NCBI GenBank assembly: GCA_021432635.1
Contig: MU270021.1
Span: forward strand, 814,594-878,593
Length of the DNA: 64,000 nt
Direction of reading: 5' to 3'
From: Thozetella sp. PMI_491
Lineage: Eukaryota > Ascomycota > Sordariomycetes > Chaetosphaeriales > Chaetosphaeriaceae
The notes beneath the pieces were generated by a model. It did not search any database. It was given only the letters and a program-made list of their open reading frames with translations, and was not told the DNA's origin. This document shows positions 34,822-46,486 of this stretch, one piece after another (within the stretch, counting starts at the first letter, position 1; every line of letters begins with the position of its first letter). Both the position numbers and the translations under genes were made by a program.

Positions 34822-36684
34822 CTAATCTTCATCAAATCTCCACACCCAGTAGCCTTCCAAGCAAATGGCAACGATGAATTCATCGTCCTGGTAGACTCTC
34901 GAGCTTTGAACAATGGCCGAAGAGCAATTCTGGTTCCTCCAGCTGCGCAGTACGGCCGAAGATTGCAGGTGAGAGGCTACTGTCTGGACCCAGGCGTCCC
35001 AATTCTTTGTAGCATACTCAAAGGCATTGCCGTCTTTCCTCCAGTCAGACTCGGACATCGCCGGACCTGGAGGCAAGAGACCAGGAAGAATGTGTCTCCA
35101 GCCTTCCTGTGGTCCGGTATATCGCGTTGAAGGGTCGGACTCGTGGAGCGTGAGCAGCGCAAGCATGTCACCACCTCCTGAGAATTCCCAGTCATTTTGC
35201 GCTACTACCACGGCTCTATCGTACCAGAAAGAAGGAACACTTCCGAGAAGAGAGAGTGTTACCGCGGCCGTCTTGCTTGCGGGGATGGACGGCAGATAGT
35301 AGTTTTGAAGTGAAAATTGTGAATTCAGGACATTGAAGCACACGGCCACAGCATGCCGCCCCGCCGCCCCTTTGTGTGTTGTCGCCTCGCAGTCCACGCA
35401 AGACTCGGAAGATATTATGCATACTACATTCTCGCCGAATGCGTTGGAGGGATTACAACCGGCTCTGATCTTCGGGCCCCACCGTCCAAACCCCGGATTG
35501 GGTGGCCCTATGCACGAGGGGAGCCGGGTCCAGTCGAGGCGGAATGTCTGCCGTGGTGCTTTTTCGTTCAGTTGGCCGATGAGGACGCCTTTCCTGTCAT
35601 AGAAGACGGTAAAAACGACGTCGTCCAGGAGGGGGTGAAACAAGAAGTCGGTTGTAACCGGGGCGCGGCCAAGGTGAGACAAGTCTAGGCTGCGGAGCGG
35701 TCCACCAAACTCCCACGATGACACCTGCCCCGGCTCGAAACCAGTAATGTAGACACGCTTCTTGCGAGTCCTGATGAGGTTTGGTGAATATGGGAGCGTG
35801 ATACGTTCCATTTCATCCGTGTGGTGGTTCCAGGCGCATCTAGATAGAAGGTCAGAAAGTTCTGAGATAGTATCACAGGAAACAACGTACAGGCTGCGAC
35901 CCAAGGCGACAACAATGAGCGTGTCTCCGACTCCTCCAAAGGAAACCCCGCCTCCTTGCAGGACGAGACGGTCGCGGTCAGGCGATGTGTATACCTTACG
36001 AGCACGGGTACGGAGATTGTCCACCACGACCACGGACCCTTTCGGCTCAGCACAGGCGGGTTGCCAAGCCACTATCCCGTCGCTATAATGGGCTGTAGCA
36101 TCATCTAGATCATTGCGGTCCAAGATGAATAAGCTGTCAGCACCCTCCTCGAGGAAGTCGCTCCAGTCTACAGGTTTCCCAAGATCCGTTGTCCGGTGGA
36201 GCTTGTCGTCCCAGTGATACCCGGCATCGTTCGTTCGGTCGCCGCCGTCCCACCGGAACCATGATCTAAACTTGCCCTTTGTCCTAAAGTGACACCGACG
36301 GGCGGTGCGGTAAAGGCGCTCTGCGAGGTCCTCCGGCTCCGACGTCATCTGCTCCTTGAGCTGAGCGTGCTCGATGAATCCAGGAAAGGCTCGGTTGGCC
36401 AGCCGGTGAAGAACATGGTCGCTGGTCCAGGCAACACGCCACCGCTTGGATACGTTCAAAATCGGGTAGATATCCTCTGGCTCAATATAGCTTGCCACTA
36501 TGGCCCGTAACTCGACTGGGAGTTCGGGGACAAAATCCCTTTGCAGGCTTATGGTGGCGAGGTGGTCTCGAACATCGCGGATCTCTTGCGGTGGCAGAGA
36601 CGAGATGAGATGGAGCAGATTGGCCTTTCGGAGTTCCTTGTCGGTGCCGAGGGACCGGAGCTCGTTGACGAGGGTGTCCTCCAT
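34822..36684 (-). CDS. F-box domain protein
   Basis: A single exon of 620 residues from the ATG at 36684. An F-box motif lies at about 53-100: FVPELPVELRAIVASYIEPEDIYPILNVSKRWR. The remainder alternates short strands such as GSVVVVDNLRTRARKVYTS, GDTLIVVALGRSLYVVS and KKRVYITGFEPGQVSSWEFGG, which is consistent with a beta-propeller-like substrate platform. The expected role is as a substrate receptor of an SCF ubiquitin ligase. An upstream in-frame ATG at 36792 would add 36 basic residues (MQASGLTRRL...), reminiscent of a targeting peptide. I prefer 36684 because F-box proteins of this type start shortly before the box. Confidence 0.75.
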   Translation of the reverse strand: MEDTLVNELRSLGTDKELRKANLLHLISSLPPQEIRDVRDHLATISLQRDFVPELPVELRAIVASYIEPEDIYPILNVSKRWRVAWTSDHVLHRLANRAFPGFIEHAQLKEQMTSEPEDLAERLYRTARRCHFRTKGKFRSWFRWDGGDRTNDAGYHWDDKLHRTTDLGKPVDWSDFLEEGADSLFILDRNDLDDATAHYSDGIVAWQPACAEPKGSVVVVDNLRTRARKVYTSPDRDRLVLQGGGVSFGGVGDTLIVVALGRSLYVVSCDTISELSDLLSRCAWNHHTDEMERITLPYSPNLIRTRKKRVYITGFEPGQVSSWEFGGPLRSLDLSHLGRAPVTTDFLFHPLLDDVVFTVFYDRKGVLIGQLNEKAPRQTFRLDWTRLPSCIGPPNPGFGRWGPKIRAGCNPSNAFGENVVCIISSESCVDCEATTHKGAAGRHAVAVCFNVLNSQFSLQNYYLPSIPASKTAAVTLSLLGSVPSFWYDRAVVVAQNDWEFSGGGDMLALLTLHESDPSTRYTGPQEGWRHILPGLLPPGPAMSESDWRKDGNAFEYATKNWDAWVQTVASHLQSSAVLRSWRNQNCSSAIVQSSRVYQDDEFIVAICLEGYWVWRFDED

Positions 36685-37408
36685 GGTGACCCGATTTTTG
36701 TGCGGAGACCCGATGCGACGCCGAACTGCGTTGACGGAATGGTTTCGCGACGAAGAGATCGCTAGGCGCCTCGTTAAGCCCGAAGCTTGCATCGATGGGG
36801 CTTATCTACCACAAGGAAGCAAACGAAGCCCCATCATGAATGAAGCGCGGCGTTTTCTTTACCAGCCTAAGCGAAAGACCATTGCGAGAGAAGAACTCCA
36901 AGGAAGCCCCAAACAATAGGGCGCGGGAGGACTTAGTAATTAACATAAACTTTGGTTGGTAGGGCAGGTACAGTTAGGTCCCTTTGTTGGACCGACTTGC
37001 ACGCACCGCCGTTCGGTGGACCGATCGGCCCGCTAATACGGTACGGCGTCAAGGGTGCCCAAGGCTGGCCCCACTGTGCGTCGAATAAGGAAACGGTGCT
37101 GTTTATCAGTGGTCGATCCTACAAGGTGCACCACCGGCCTCCAGATCCGCCCGCCCGGACTTCTCCCACCTCCACCTCTACCCCCACGAGCCGAGCCTGG
37201 AGTGGACTGGATTCTAAGCTGCCCGAGCAAGCACTCTGGACACCTAGACTCTTTCCCTCTGCTAGAATGACGCCAATCGATCCTTGAATACGTACCGCGT
37301 GGCACCGACTGCCCCTTCTCGCTCCCGCGACACTCCCCTCGCTTCCGCGCCAGCGTGTCGGCCCGCTTCCTACTCATCCGATCCGTCCTCGCCTCCCAAC
37401 GAGCCACC
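36685..37408. other. Divergent promoter region
   Basis: Shared upstream region of the F-box gene and the MCH1-like gene. No further gene is supported. Confidence 0.5.
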
Positions 37409-39187
37409 ATGGTGATGCCTCGGTCATCCGCCCAGGGCGGCGACGACGCCGCCTCGTCCACCCCGCTGTTGCAGCCCGACTCTGCCTCGACTCTCGGCCC
37501 GGCGAGCTCCTCGAGCTCCTCGGTCCGCTCGCTCTCTCCGCTCGCGCGCCGCCCGAACCGCGGCGCAGCTGACATCACACGAACCATCTCCTTCGCTTCG
37601 GCCGTGCTGTCGGCCCTCTGCGCCGGCTCCGTCGCCGTTTTCAGCCTTTACGGCCACATATTCCAGGAGCGTTTGCACTACAACCAGTTCCAGGTCAATG
37701 GCGTCGCCAGCGCTGCGTCCATTGCCTCGTACCTGCCCGTGCCGCTGATGGGATATGCCTGCGACCGTCTCGGGCCCGCACCGCTCTCCTTGGCGTCAGC
37801 AGTACTGTTCGGCGGCGGGTATGGCCTAGCGGCTGGGCTCTACCAGAAGGGCCTGAGCAACGCTGAGCAGTCACCGCGGAAGATGGGGCATGACTATGAC
37901 TTGGAGTATGCAGCGATGCTTGGAGCCTTTGTAGCCATCGGCGTCGGCACCTGCTGTATGTACCTGTCTGCGGTGGCGACCTGCGCCAAGAACTTCGGCA
38001 AAGGGAAACACCGGGGGCTCGCGCTGGCGGTGCCGATTGCGTCGTACGGTCTCAGCTCCATGTGGCAGAGCCAGGTGGGCAGCAAGCTTCTATACGAGCG
38101 GAACCCGGACGGGAGCAAAGGAGACGTGAACGTCTTCCATTTCTTCTTGTTCCTGGCAATCCTGCTCGCGGTGGTGGGCGTTCTCGGCACGTTCGGGCTA
38201 CGGATCGTCGACGAGCAGGACCTCATCGACGAAGGGTTCGAAGAGCTCGAGAGGAGCGGGATCCTGGATGGCAGCGCCCTGTTCACACCGAGTGTCGCGC
38301 GGAGCGGAGGAGGCTACGGGTCCATGGACAGAGGCGATCCGTTCGACGAGGAGGATGACGCGCTGCTCGACCCGGCCAAAGACCCAGAAGAGGAGGAGGC
38401 TCGCATCAAGAAGCAATGGGTGCTCAACGCCGAGACACGGAGGTTCTTGACGGACCACACCATGTGGTGCTTCTCGCTTGGCTTCTTCTTCATGATCGGC
38501 CCCGCCGAGGCCTTCATCAACAACCTCGGCACCGTCATCAAGACGCTGTACCCGCCGTCCCTGACCTTCATCGGCGACCCTACCTCGGCCGCCACACATG
38601 TGTCGATCCTAGGCATCACCAGCACCGTGATCCGGCTGCTGACAGGCAGCCTGACGGACCTGCTGGCGCCAAGCCCTGCCGCCCAGCACATACAGATCAC
38701 GTCTTCCACGCCGATGCTCCAGCGGCCCAAATTCTCCGTCTCACGCGTCGCCTTCCTCCTCTTCTTTGCCCTCACCCTCTCCCTAGGTATGGTCATCCTC
38801 GCCTCCGGTCTGATGCAGAACCACGGAGAGCGCTTCTGGATCGTCTCGGGGCTCATCGGGGCCGGCTATGGTGCCGTCTTCAGCTTGACGCCGATCATCG
38901 TCACCGTCATCTGGGGCGTTGAGAATTTTGCGACAAATTGGGGTATCGTGGCCATGTTTCCGGCCCTGGGCGCGACCCTATGGGGCCTCATCTATTCGGC
39001 TGTGTACCAGGCGGGGGCGGGGAGAGCGTCTTCCGGTGGCGACGAGGAGGACACTCTGTGCTATGGGACGCAATGCTATGCGAAGACCTTCTGGCTTATG
39101 GCGTTCAGCGTCTGGATCGCTTGTGGCTTGGTCTTTTGGGCGTGGAAGGGCAGGAAAGGATGGGCACAGCAGGGAATCGTGATATAG
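37409..39187 (+). CDS. MCH1-like MFS transporter
   Basis: An intron-less gene of 592 residues. The start chosen has a strong context (GCCACCATGG). The open frame runs back to 37355 but that extension lacks conserved character. Residues 1-55 are Ser-rich and hydrophilic. Helices begin at ISFASAVLSALCAGSVAVFSLYG (about 61-83). Conserved-looking elements are FQVNGVASAASIASYLPVPLMGYACDR, a long acidic middle loop (DEEDDALLDPAKDPEEEEAR, near 320-335), then FFMIGPAEAFINNLG and TSTVIRLLTGSLTDLL in the second half. This layout fits yeast Mch1, a monocarboxylate-transporter homologue of the vacuolar membrane with no proven substrate. Confidence 0.87.
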   Translation: MVMPRSSAQGGDDAASSTPLLQPDSASTLGPASSSSSSVRSLSPLARRPNRGAADITRTISFASAVLSALCAGSVAVFSLYGHIFQERLHYNQFQVNGVASAASIASYLPVPLMGYACDRLGPAPLSLASAVLFGGGYGLAAGLYQKGLSNAEQSPRKMGHDYDLEYAAMLGAFVAIGVGTCCMYLSAVATCAKNFGKGKHRGLALAVPIASYGLSSMWQSQVGSKLLYERNPDGSKGDVNVFHFFLFLAILLAVVGVLGTFGLRIVDEQDLIDEGFEELERSGILDGSALFTPSVARSGGGYGSMDRGDPFDEEDDALLDPAKDPEEEEARIKKQWVLNAETRRFLTDHTMWCFSLGFFFMIGPAEAFINNLGTVIKTLYPPSLTFIGDPTSAATHVSILGITSTVIRLLTGSLTDLLAPSPAAQHIQITSSTPMLQRPKFSVSRVAFLLFFALTLSLGMVILASGLMQNHGERFWIVSGLIGAGYGAVFSLTPIIVTVIWGVENFATNWGIVAMFPALGATLWGLIYSAVYQAGAGRASSGGDEEDTLCYGTQCYAKTFWLMAFSVWIACGLVFWAWKGRKGWAQQGIVI

Positions 39188-39496
39188 ATAAGATGTAAGA
39201 TAAGATTATATATCTGAAGCAACAGGGCGTTTCTTTTGTCACCAGATACTTACCTGTCATCATTTCTTTGTCTGACACGTCTCTCCCCTTTTCTCCATGG
39301 CATGTGGTTAGACACGCCAGCCTAGGTTTCTTGTGGCTCTCTAGTCAGCCAGTATGCCGTTATAAGCGGGGACCGCCTTCTCGGCGACTCCTACCAACCA
39401 GGTGCCTGGTCTGCTATAGAGCAGGCTTCAATGGGCTAATAGCTACACACTAAGCGACTATGACATCGTTGGTTTGAGAAACTGTCATGAGCGTAA
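39188..39496. other. Short intergenic spacer between convergent genes
   Basis: 3' flanks of the MCH1-like gene and the secreted LRR-like gene. Nothing else seen. Confidence 0.5.
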
Positions 39497-40875
39497 CTAC
39501 AACGCGAAAGACTCGAGTGTGTATTGCTCCATCCTCCCTGTCCATGGCCACGATAGGACAGGTTTCCCCATCTTATTATAGGTAATGTTTGGGGACGAGT
39601 CACCAATGCTGAAATTCACATTCGGCAACGCTTCCATAATGATGCCTGCCGCCACCTCAGTCGTCTCGGCGCCCTCCTGTACGATCTGTCGTCCATACGC
39701 TCTTCCGTCGGGGCCGTCGTATGCGTTCCCGCACCAAGGACCGCCGTCGAAGCCGAGATCCAGTTCCGCCGAGTAGGGCAAGTGCAGCTCCTTGAGTTTC
39801 GTAAACCGGCTAAGAATCGCGAGGATCTCCTGGAATGATCGTCAGTGAGTTTTTGTAGCGAAGAAAGAGTGCGGTACCCTCAACACGCGGCCTTCTTTAT
39901 CGCCGTACTGGCTGCGAGCCCACTGGCGAGATATTCCGTAGATGTCCAGACTCCCTTTCATTGTCAAATTGGTAATATTCGGCGAGGCTTTCCAAAGCTC
40001 TGTTGTCGTTAGTCAACAAACGAGCCACCCGAGGTTTAGATCTAGCTCGTCCTACCTTCGAGCAATTCCAGGGACCACCCATTGTGGCCCGCGGCCATCC
40101 TCAAGTCCTTGATGGGCACCCCCGTGGATGCCCTCAAAAGCTGAACCCATGGGTCCTCTTCTTTGGCACGAGGCCAAGTATTCCAGCTCCAATGATCGAA
40201 GTAGTCTCCAGCCTCTAATATCTCTAGTTTGGGACACCGCGAGACGAGATAGTCACTCCAGCAGCCGGGCTGGAGGTGTGTGACGCTGAGGAGGGTCAAA
40301 TTTCGCTCCACGAAGGCGGACTCGAAGTCTGATGTGGCCCAGCCACTGATGCCCCAGTCAAGCCTCGTCAGGTTCGACATCCTAGAGAGCACGTCTGCGA
40401 ACAGCCCTGGGAGTTCGGGCGGAGGTGTACTGTTCTCCTGGTCGTGGGGATAAATGTCAACGTGAAGATGGCGTATGTCTTCGAGTGCGGCATCGCAAAC
40501 GCTCATCTCATTGATGCGGTCGATGGCATTCGTCCACCCCAGAGAGTCACGGCCCTTGCGGGAGAAACCAGACTTGTTGTTATCGACAAAGAGCGTGTGG
40601 AAGAGGTCGCAGGGGATAGACTTGCTGGTCGTTCCACATGTTTGCCAGAGGGCCGAATCCTTGGAGCAGAGCTCGCTTTGAACCTCGGGATAGCGAGACA
40701 GCCGCCGTTCGTTGTCTTCGAGCCAAGGATGGTTGGTGTCAAGGACGAACTGGGGGACGTTACTCCGTCGGGAGCTTTTGAGGAGTAGGAGATTTTGCAC
40801 AGCCGCAGGGATGCGCCAGGCGGAGCAGATCTCTGCAAGAAGGAGGGGGATATATATCCAGATTGCTCGCTTCAT
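39497..40875 (-). CDS. Secreted leucine-rich-repeat-like protein
   Basis: Exons inferred: 40875-40056, 39999-39878 and 39829-39497, all phases closing, 424 residues. Residues 1-19 form a signal peptide (MKRAIWIYIPLLLAEICSA). The body has irregular LRR-like strands: MSNLTRLDWGIS, LTLLSVTHLQPG, CPKLEILEAG, SPNITNLTMKG and FTKLKELHLPYSAELD. Several N-glycosylation sequons and Cys residues agree with export. The C-terminal strands PNVNFSIGDSSPNITYN follow. No transmembrane or kinase segment is seen. Similar repeat shapes occur in fungal F-box/LRR proteins, but this one starts with a leader in place of an F-box. No function can be assigned. Confidence 0.7.
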
Positions 40876-41842
40876 CGTGACATCGATTACCAGCTAGATT
40901 AGTGTCTTTCAGAAAGAGAGCAGGTAAAGGACCAAAGACGAAAAAGATTCAAGGCCCGGAACCTAGTCCATATGGACTAGCCATCTAAGACACCTTTCAA
41001 GGATACCGATAGGACACGACGACAGTGTACAAATGACTCATTTGTTTTTGGCGATCTCCGGCTTCTAACAAGTGTTATAGTCATGTGCAGTGGGCGGGGA
41101 TGTATCAGGTCGAGCTCGGCGCTCGGGGATATGCTGCCTGGAAGGATCTTACGGTTTAGGTGACGCCACGTACCCCGAAACAAGGCCAAGTTGCCCAAAC
41201 CGCAAACAGTCATAGTGGTCGTGCCCGCCAACCAATAAATGCTGCATCGCTTTGGGTAGCCATCTGTTCCAACTGTACCTTAGTGAGTGGCAGTTTTTCT
41301 ACGTGATTTGGAGTTTCAACAGAGGAAACATGGAGCACTACAGGGCCAAGGCAACCCCGAGACAGAAGATAGGAAATATATAAATAAAAAATAGAAACAA
41401 TAAACATTGACCGTTTTTGAGAGAACTGCCTAGCTCACTAATATTAGGAGATTCAGTTACTATTCACTTGTTAAATCACTGTGCGCGATAATATTGGTGG
41501 CTTTCTTAATCATTCTTTCCTATCCACCACCGCATTTTGATACTCGCTTTAACATTCAACATCTCTTCGCCTCGGCACTTAACTGCCACGATACGTCCTT
41601 TTCCCAACACATTCGCCCTCTTGCTCCTCGGTTCTCTGACCGACAATAAGCTTTCCCAGCTGCATATTCTGGGACAGCAGTCTGGCAAAGGACTCGTAAG
41701 TCTCGTAAACAGCAAACGTCCCCCTTCGCTAACTTGGCCTTAGGTCAATCCTGATCCGAGCAACCTAGCACTCATCATCTAAACATCACAATCCTCGAAG
41801 CCGTACGACGATCACGAGCTGGAAAGCGGTAGCGAACCCAAG
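40876..41842. other. Intergenic between divergent genes
   Basis: AT-leaning, with a poly-A-like patch near 41380-41400. The right part (41510-41842) is CT-rich and is probably the leader of the coiled-coil gene. No gene seen. Confidence 0.5.
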
Positions 41843-42880
41843 ATGTCCACCAAAACCGATCACAATACCGGAGTGGCACAATCCGAGCCGACGGACAAGC
41901 CCGAGAGCAACTCTCACGTCGTTGGGTTATCTAGCAAGTTCAACTGGAAAGTAGAAGATATCAAGTTTCCCTTGAGCGGCTCTAAGGAGTTGTCAGCCGC
42001 AGAATTTGGAGCATTCAGTCTTTTGCTTAGAGACAGGGACAACTTTGACGATTCTCACTCCAGTACTTCTGACGAAGGTATGGGCGTGCGAGTATTCAGG
42101 CAAATTCGCGAGTTGTATCGCAAGTACCGGTATACCACACTGGTCATTGATCTGATCGACGCTGGCGGCAATATCGCACTTAAGGATCAGGGAAAACGTC
42201 GTTCGTGGACCACCTTCGTCGAACAGTCTAAGCAGGTCTTGGTTGACGAGTTAAACAAAAGAGCCTCTGCGGACCATGTCCAGTCAAGATATGCATCGGC
42301 CATTCCTAAGCTCCCCCCGTTCGATGCCCATGATATAACCGCCGAATGGGTCCTTCGGATGGTTTCAGTGGGCAAGACAGATTGGGAGGACACGGAGAAG
42401 GCCAACAGTCGACCTCCTTTTTCCTACGTCAAGTGGAAACACTCGATGCGAAGTGTCGACATTTGGGCCGACGTCGACGCGGAACCAGGCAACCAGTCGC
42501 AGTCTCATTTAGAAAGTAACATGCATATTATGAATCGGCTACAACAAGAGCTGGTTGACAGGAACGAGAGGGTTAACAGGCTAGAGAAGCTACTAGCCGA
42601 CAGAAACAAGAAGGTAAACCGGCTGAAGGTGAAGCTAGCCTACATAAAGAAGAAGCAAGATGGTCTTGAGCGCCCGAGTTCTTCATCACGAAGGAAAACA
42701 AGAAAGCCTTTGAAGACAAGATCTTCGAGATGTTGGCACAAGATATGTCTGGAGGAATATTGGGAGCTCCGCCGCCTCCACAGCGGTTCTGTGAGCCAGA
42801 CCCGGCAACAGACGGCACGCAAGAAGGAGGCTTCCGATGACGAGGATGAGCCATTGTCCAAGAGAATCAGACGGGCCTGA
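41843..42880 (+). CDS. Coiled-coil nuclear-type protein, family A (short paralogue)
   Basis: A single exon of 345 residues. Residues about 30-215 are a compact domain: SKFNWKVEDIKF, then MGVRVFRQIRELYRKY, LPPFDAHDITAEWV and RPPFSYVKWKH. A coiled coil follows at about 225-270 (LQQELVDRNERVNRLEKLLADRN). The tail is basic and Ser-rich and ends EPLSKRIRRA, a likely nuclear signal. The same blocks in the same order occur in the gene at 59050-61486 (DIKFEIS, GVKVFRNIRE, LPPFDTGDITIEWV, PPFSYVKWAY, EPPSKRHKA). I do not recognise the family. The copy here lacks the ~320-residue N-terminal region of its paralogue. Confidence 0.7.
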   Translation: MSTKTDHNTGVAQSEPTDKPESNSHVVGLSSKFNWKVEDIKFPLSGSKELSAAEFGAFSLLLRDRDNFDDSHSSTSDEGMGVRVFRQIRELYRKYRYTTLVIDLIDAGGNIALKDQGKRRSWTTFVEQSKQVLVDELNKRASADHVQSRYASAIPKLPPFDAHDITAEWVLRMVSVGKTDWEDTEKANSRPPFSYVKWKHSMRSVDIWADVDAEPGNQSQSHLESNMHIMNRLQQELVDRNERVNRLEKLLADRNKKVNRLKVKLAYIKKKQDGLERPSSSSRRKTRKPLKTRSSRCWHKICLEEYWELRRLHSGSVSQTRQQTARKKEASDDEDEPLSKRIRRA

Positions 42881-44541
42881 CAAGTCGAAGCTGACTCTGC
42901 CGACAACAAGAGCGTCGGCCAAGACAGCTCAAGAAGGGAATCGCTGTGCAGCGTACCTCGACATACCATGACCATTCGCACCCCGGGTGATTTCTACTTT
43001 ACTTTACCTTGCTTCAATCCATATCAGTTATTAGCTCGGAAATGAACCGTCAGATTTACCCCAACGCGTGTTCTCAGCCTCAACGTTTGCCATATTTCAG
43101 TTCAAATCAGTGAAACTCTGTTGAGGTGTTTATGGAGAAATTGGTGAGGGCCATGGTGACTATTCGTAACAGAAGACGATCAGTTCGAGAGATTCACACA
43201 AGATCAAGCTTATTTGTAGTTCAAGTGAAGCTCACAAGAGGAGACTACGATCCCTCCTGCACATGGGTACCTCTTGGATTAGGCTCAGTTAACCCTAACC
43301 CTTTTCTATCCTGTGCTATCGGCAGCGGAGGCCGTAGCCTGCCGGGGCTTCCGAATTGCGGCGTGAGGATCTGATTAGGCGAGTGGACCCTATCTCCTCT
43401 TAGTCTTTGTTTGACCGGGCCGACACGACAGTCCCAGAAGGACCGACTCGCATCTCGATGGTAGCATGCAAAAAGAGACAGCAGGAGGAGCGGGGGACCT
43501 GACCGTTGACGAGAAGTGCAGCCATGGCTGCAGCAGAGATTTAGCTGAGCGCCGCGAGGCTGCTCGCCTTAGACTCTCCCTCCCAGAGTGTCACAGATTG
43601 CGTTACACAGCACGTCAATGGCTGCAGAAGCTCCCACAGGCCAGGGGGATGGACGAGTCAGAGCCTCCGTTCGGCACATGCACGAATGGCGCGCCCTTAC
43701 AGGCGGGAACCCAAGCTAGCCTGGGATGGACGACGCTCGGATTAACGGCTCTCTGATTTGCGACCGCAGTCATTACAAAAAATGAAGTGGCTCCGGTGAC
43801 CCTAGCCGACTTTCTTGGCCGGGTTTGGCTGGGGGAGAGAGGCATGATTTGGGCTCTATCGACGCTGACCCGGCTGTCAATAGCGTAGAAGTAGGCGCCG
43901 CTGGTTGAGCCCTCGTGAGGTTGACCGGGCTCGAGGCTGCAAGATGCTATGTACTTGCCGTCGTAATAGCTGTTTGATGGCCCGTCATTCGGCTCAGCAG
44001 ACCCGCTCCTCTCTGCTAGAATAGAATCTTGCGGGCGAGCTTCTAGAAAGCCCATGGAAGCGCCGGACGGGAGCATTTCTCTGGCGATAAGGGCAAACAT
44101 CGATCCCGCTAACACTCCAAGGTCGTCCGTCTGTTCCGGATCTACCAGATAGCACATTATTCCCGATATCAAGCGCGTCGTGAGATAACGGCGTCGGTGC
44201 TAGGCGCAAGATGTGTGGGCGCTGGTGTGGGATCGCAGCGAGTCTGGGATCTCTTGGTTGCCCCTGGCGGCCGCTACGCTCGGCACGAGTGAAGTACCGC
44301 GTATTTTGTCCGAGCTTTTCCGGTCCCTCCCGCCCGCGGCAATTTTTTATTTTCGGAGCGGCCAGGTCGACCAGAAACTTCACAACACCAACCCAAAAAA
44401 ATCTCAACTCATTCTTGACATCTTGTCATCCTCCGCGACAGCACCTCTCGAGGCCTCAATCCCCGAAGGTCCACTCTCCACTCACCCTTTGCGTATCCCT
44501 TCTCCCGCGATACCCTTTCCTCCCCTTCAGATCCGTTCGCA
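42881..44541. other. Intergenic, no supported gene
   Basis: A minus-strand frame of 185 codons (43615-44172) has no domain and no splice support. The last 180 bases before 44542 are CT-rich and fit the leader of the phosphate-carrier gene. Confidence 0.45.
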
Positions 44542-45726
44542 ATGGCCACCCAAACAGGTTCGTCCAAGGTCGACGCTGTCGTCCAGAAGGCCGCCGCCGT
44601 CGCGACGCCTCAGCCGCTGTCCGGCTTCGCTCTCTACTCCCGGTTCGCCCTTGCTGGTGCCGTCTGCTGCTCCGTCACCCACGGTGCTCTCACCCCCGTC
44701 GATGTGTACGTTCCCGCCTCCTCTCGAGCTCGTTTGCGATCGCGGACTTTGTGGCGCGGAAAGTCCGACGCAGTCGCCAAGCTCCAACCTCTCTCCCTAA
44801 GAAGAAGCGCGCGACCGCCATGCTAACCATCCCCCAGCGTCAAGACCCGTATCCAGCTCGACCCCGCCACCTACAACAATGGCATGATCGGTGGCTTCAG
44901 GAAAGTCATCCAGAACGAGGGCGCAGGCGCGCTCCTGACTGGTGCCGGCCCGACCTTCGCCGGTTACTTCCTCCAGGGTGCCTTCAAGTTCGGCGGTTAC
45001 GAGTTCTTCAAGCAGCAGTCCATCAACCTGCTCGGCCTCGAGACCGCTCGTGACTACCGCACTGGTGTCTACCTGGCCTCTGCCGGTGCCGCCGAGTTCT
45101 TCGCCGACATTGCCCTCTGCCCCCTCGAGGCCACCCGTATCCGTCTCGTCTCGGAGCCCACCTACGCCAACGGCCTCATCGGCGGCTTCGGCAAGATGCT
45201 CCGGACCGAGGGTATCGGCGCTTTCTACGCCGGCTTCGGACCCATCCTGTTCAAGCAGTAAGTCGACCCGCGACCGCTCCACGGGGCGTTCCAAGGATCC
45301 CCCTGCCCGCAGTCAGTCAAGGCTAACCCTCTCCTCCCCAGGGTTCCGTACACCATGACCAAGTTCGTCGCCTACGAGAAGGTCGCCGAGGCCATCTTCA
45401 GCGTCTACCCCAAGCACACCCTCTCCGACGGTGGCCAGACCGCTGTCAACCTTGGCTCCGGTCTGATCGCCGGTTTCGCCGCCGCCATCGTCTCCCAGCC
45501 CGCCGACACCATGCTCTCCAAGATCAACAAGACCAAGGGTCTCCCCGGTGAGGGCACCACCAGCCGTCTCATCAAGATCGCCAAGGAGCTCGGCCTCAAG
45601 GGCTCTTTCAGCGGTATCGGTGCCCGTCTCTTCATGGTCGGCACTCTCACTGCCTTCCAGTTCGCCATCTACGGCGACTTGAAGAAGGCCCTCGGTGCTA
45701 CAGGCGGTGTAGAGATCTCCAAATAA
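44542..45726 (+). CDS. MIR1: Mitochondrial phosphate carrier
   Basis: Exons 44542-44705, 44838-45257 and 45342-45726 join in phase and give 322 residues. All three mitochondrial-carrier repeats are visible with their P-x-[DE] signatures: [13 protein letters not shown] (across intron 1), [13 protein letters not shown] and [14 protein letters not shown]. Blocks such as [46 protein letters not shown] and [12 protein letters not shown] match the Mir1-type phosphate carrier. It imports inorganic phosphate into the matrix (with H+ or in exchange for OH-) for ATP synthesis. Codon use is strongly C-ending (GCC, CTC, ATC), as expected for a highly expressed gene. Confidence 0.95.
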
Positions 45727-46486
45727 GTTGGAGGAGTTGGTGGTTTGCACGAAGACGAGCATATAGAGCGCGAGATAGATTTAATACATTTGTACTATTA
45801 CGAGCCAACATCACTCTCAACAAACAGTTCACTCATGCATCCTCGGGTACTAGTGATCTCGCCCCGGACATATGCCCCATGTGTGCTCTCTTGAATAGTG
45901 TTCTCTCTAACCCCGTTGACGGGTGATAGTGTAGTCCGCGCGAAGGCCAGCTTACGCTCGTTCAACCCCAAATGAGGTTGCCCATCGTATGGTTTTGGAC
46001 GTTGATACGACGGTGTTACGGCAGCCGGGCCATCTTCCCACACATATGCTCCTCTCCTACTAAGGGCGTAGTTGTCGTATGAGAGATAGACGACAGAAAG
46101 TAAAATGTATGAGATAAGGCTAAGCGACAGTACTAAATTCGGAAATATGTATGTATGTATAGTAGAGTATATACAACACGAGTGAACAAGCACAATATAA
46201 ATATATATATATATACGTGTGTGTGAGTGTGTGTATGTGTGTAACATTATGGTTTCATCATTACAAGTGTCAGGCTCTAGTAACCCGGGATGACAGGTTT
46301 CATGCGAGAAAGGAACAGAATGTTAGGCTGACGGAGATACTTCTATTCTACTAGTGCGCTTAAAGAAAAAGCCAGGGATATATAACTAGAAAGATAGAAA
46401 GAGAAAGAGACAGTACGTTCGCTATAGTATGATGAAGGTTTACTAACTGACCTCACCTGGACCACTAGAACCCATGTAGTCCATAG
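45727..46486. other. Intergenic with dinucleotide repeats
   Basis: Between the phosphate-carrier gene and the minisatellite. Contains an (AT)n/(GT)n patch (listed separately) and short AT-rich stretches. No gene seen. Confidence 0.5.
46196..46242. repeat. AT/GT microsatellite
   Basis: An (AT)n run of about nine units passes into imperfect (GT)n with occasional A, ending near 46242. Confidence 0.8.

Noticed and set aside
37355-37408. Upstream start for the MCH1-like gene
   Set aside because: The extension has no conserved character and the ATG at 37409 has a much stronger context.
43615-44172. 185-codon minus-strand open frame
   Set aside because: Composition is not clearly that of a real protein, and there is no domain or splice site; could be revisited with RNA data.
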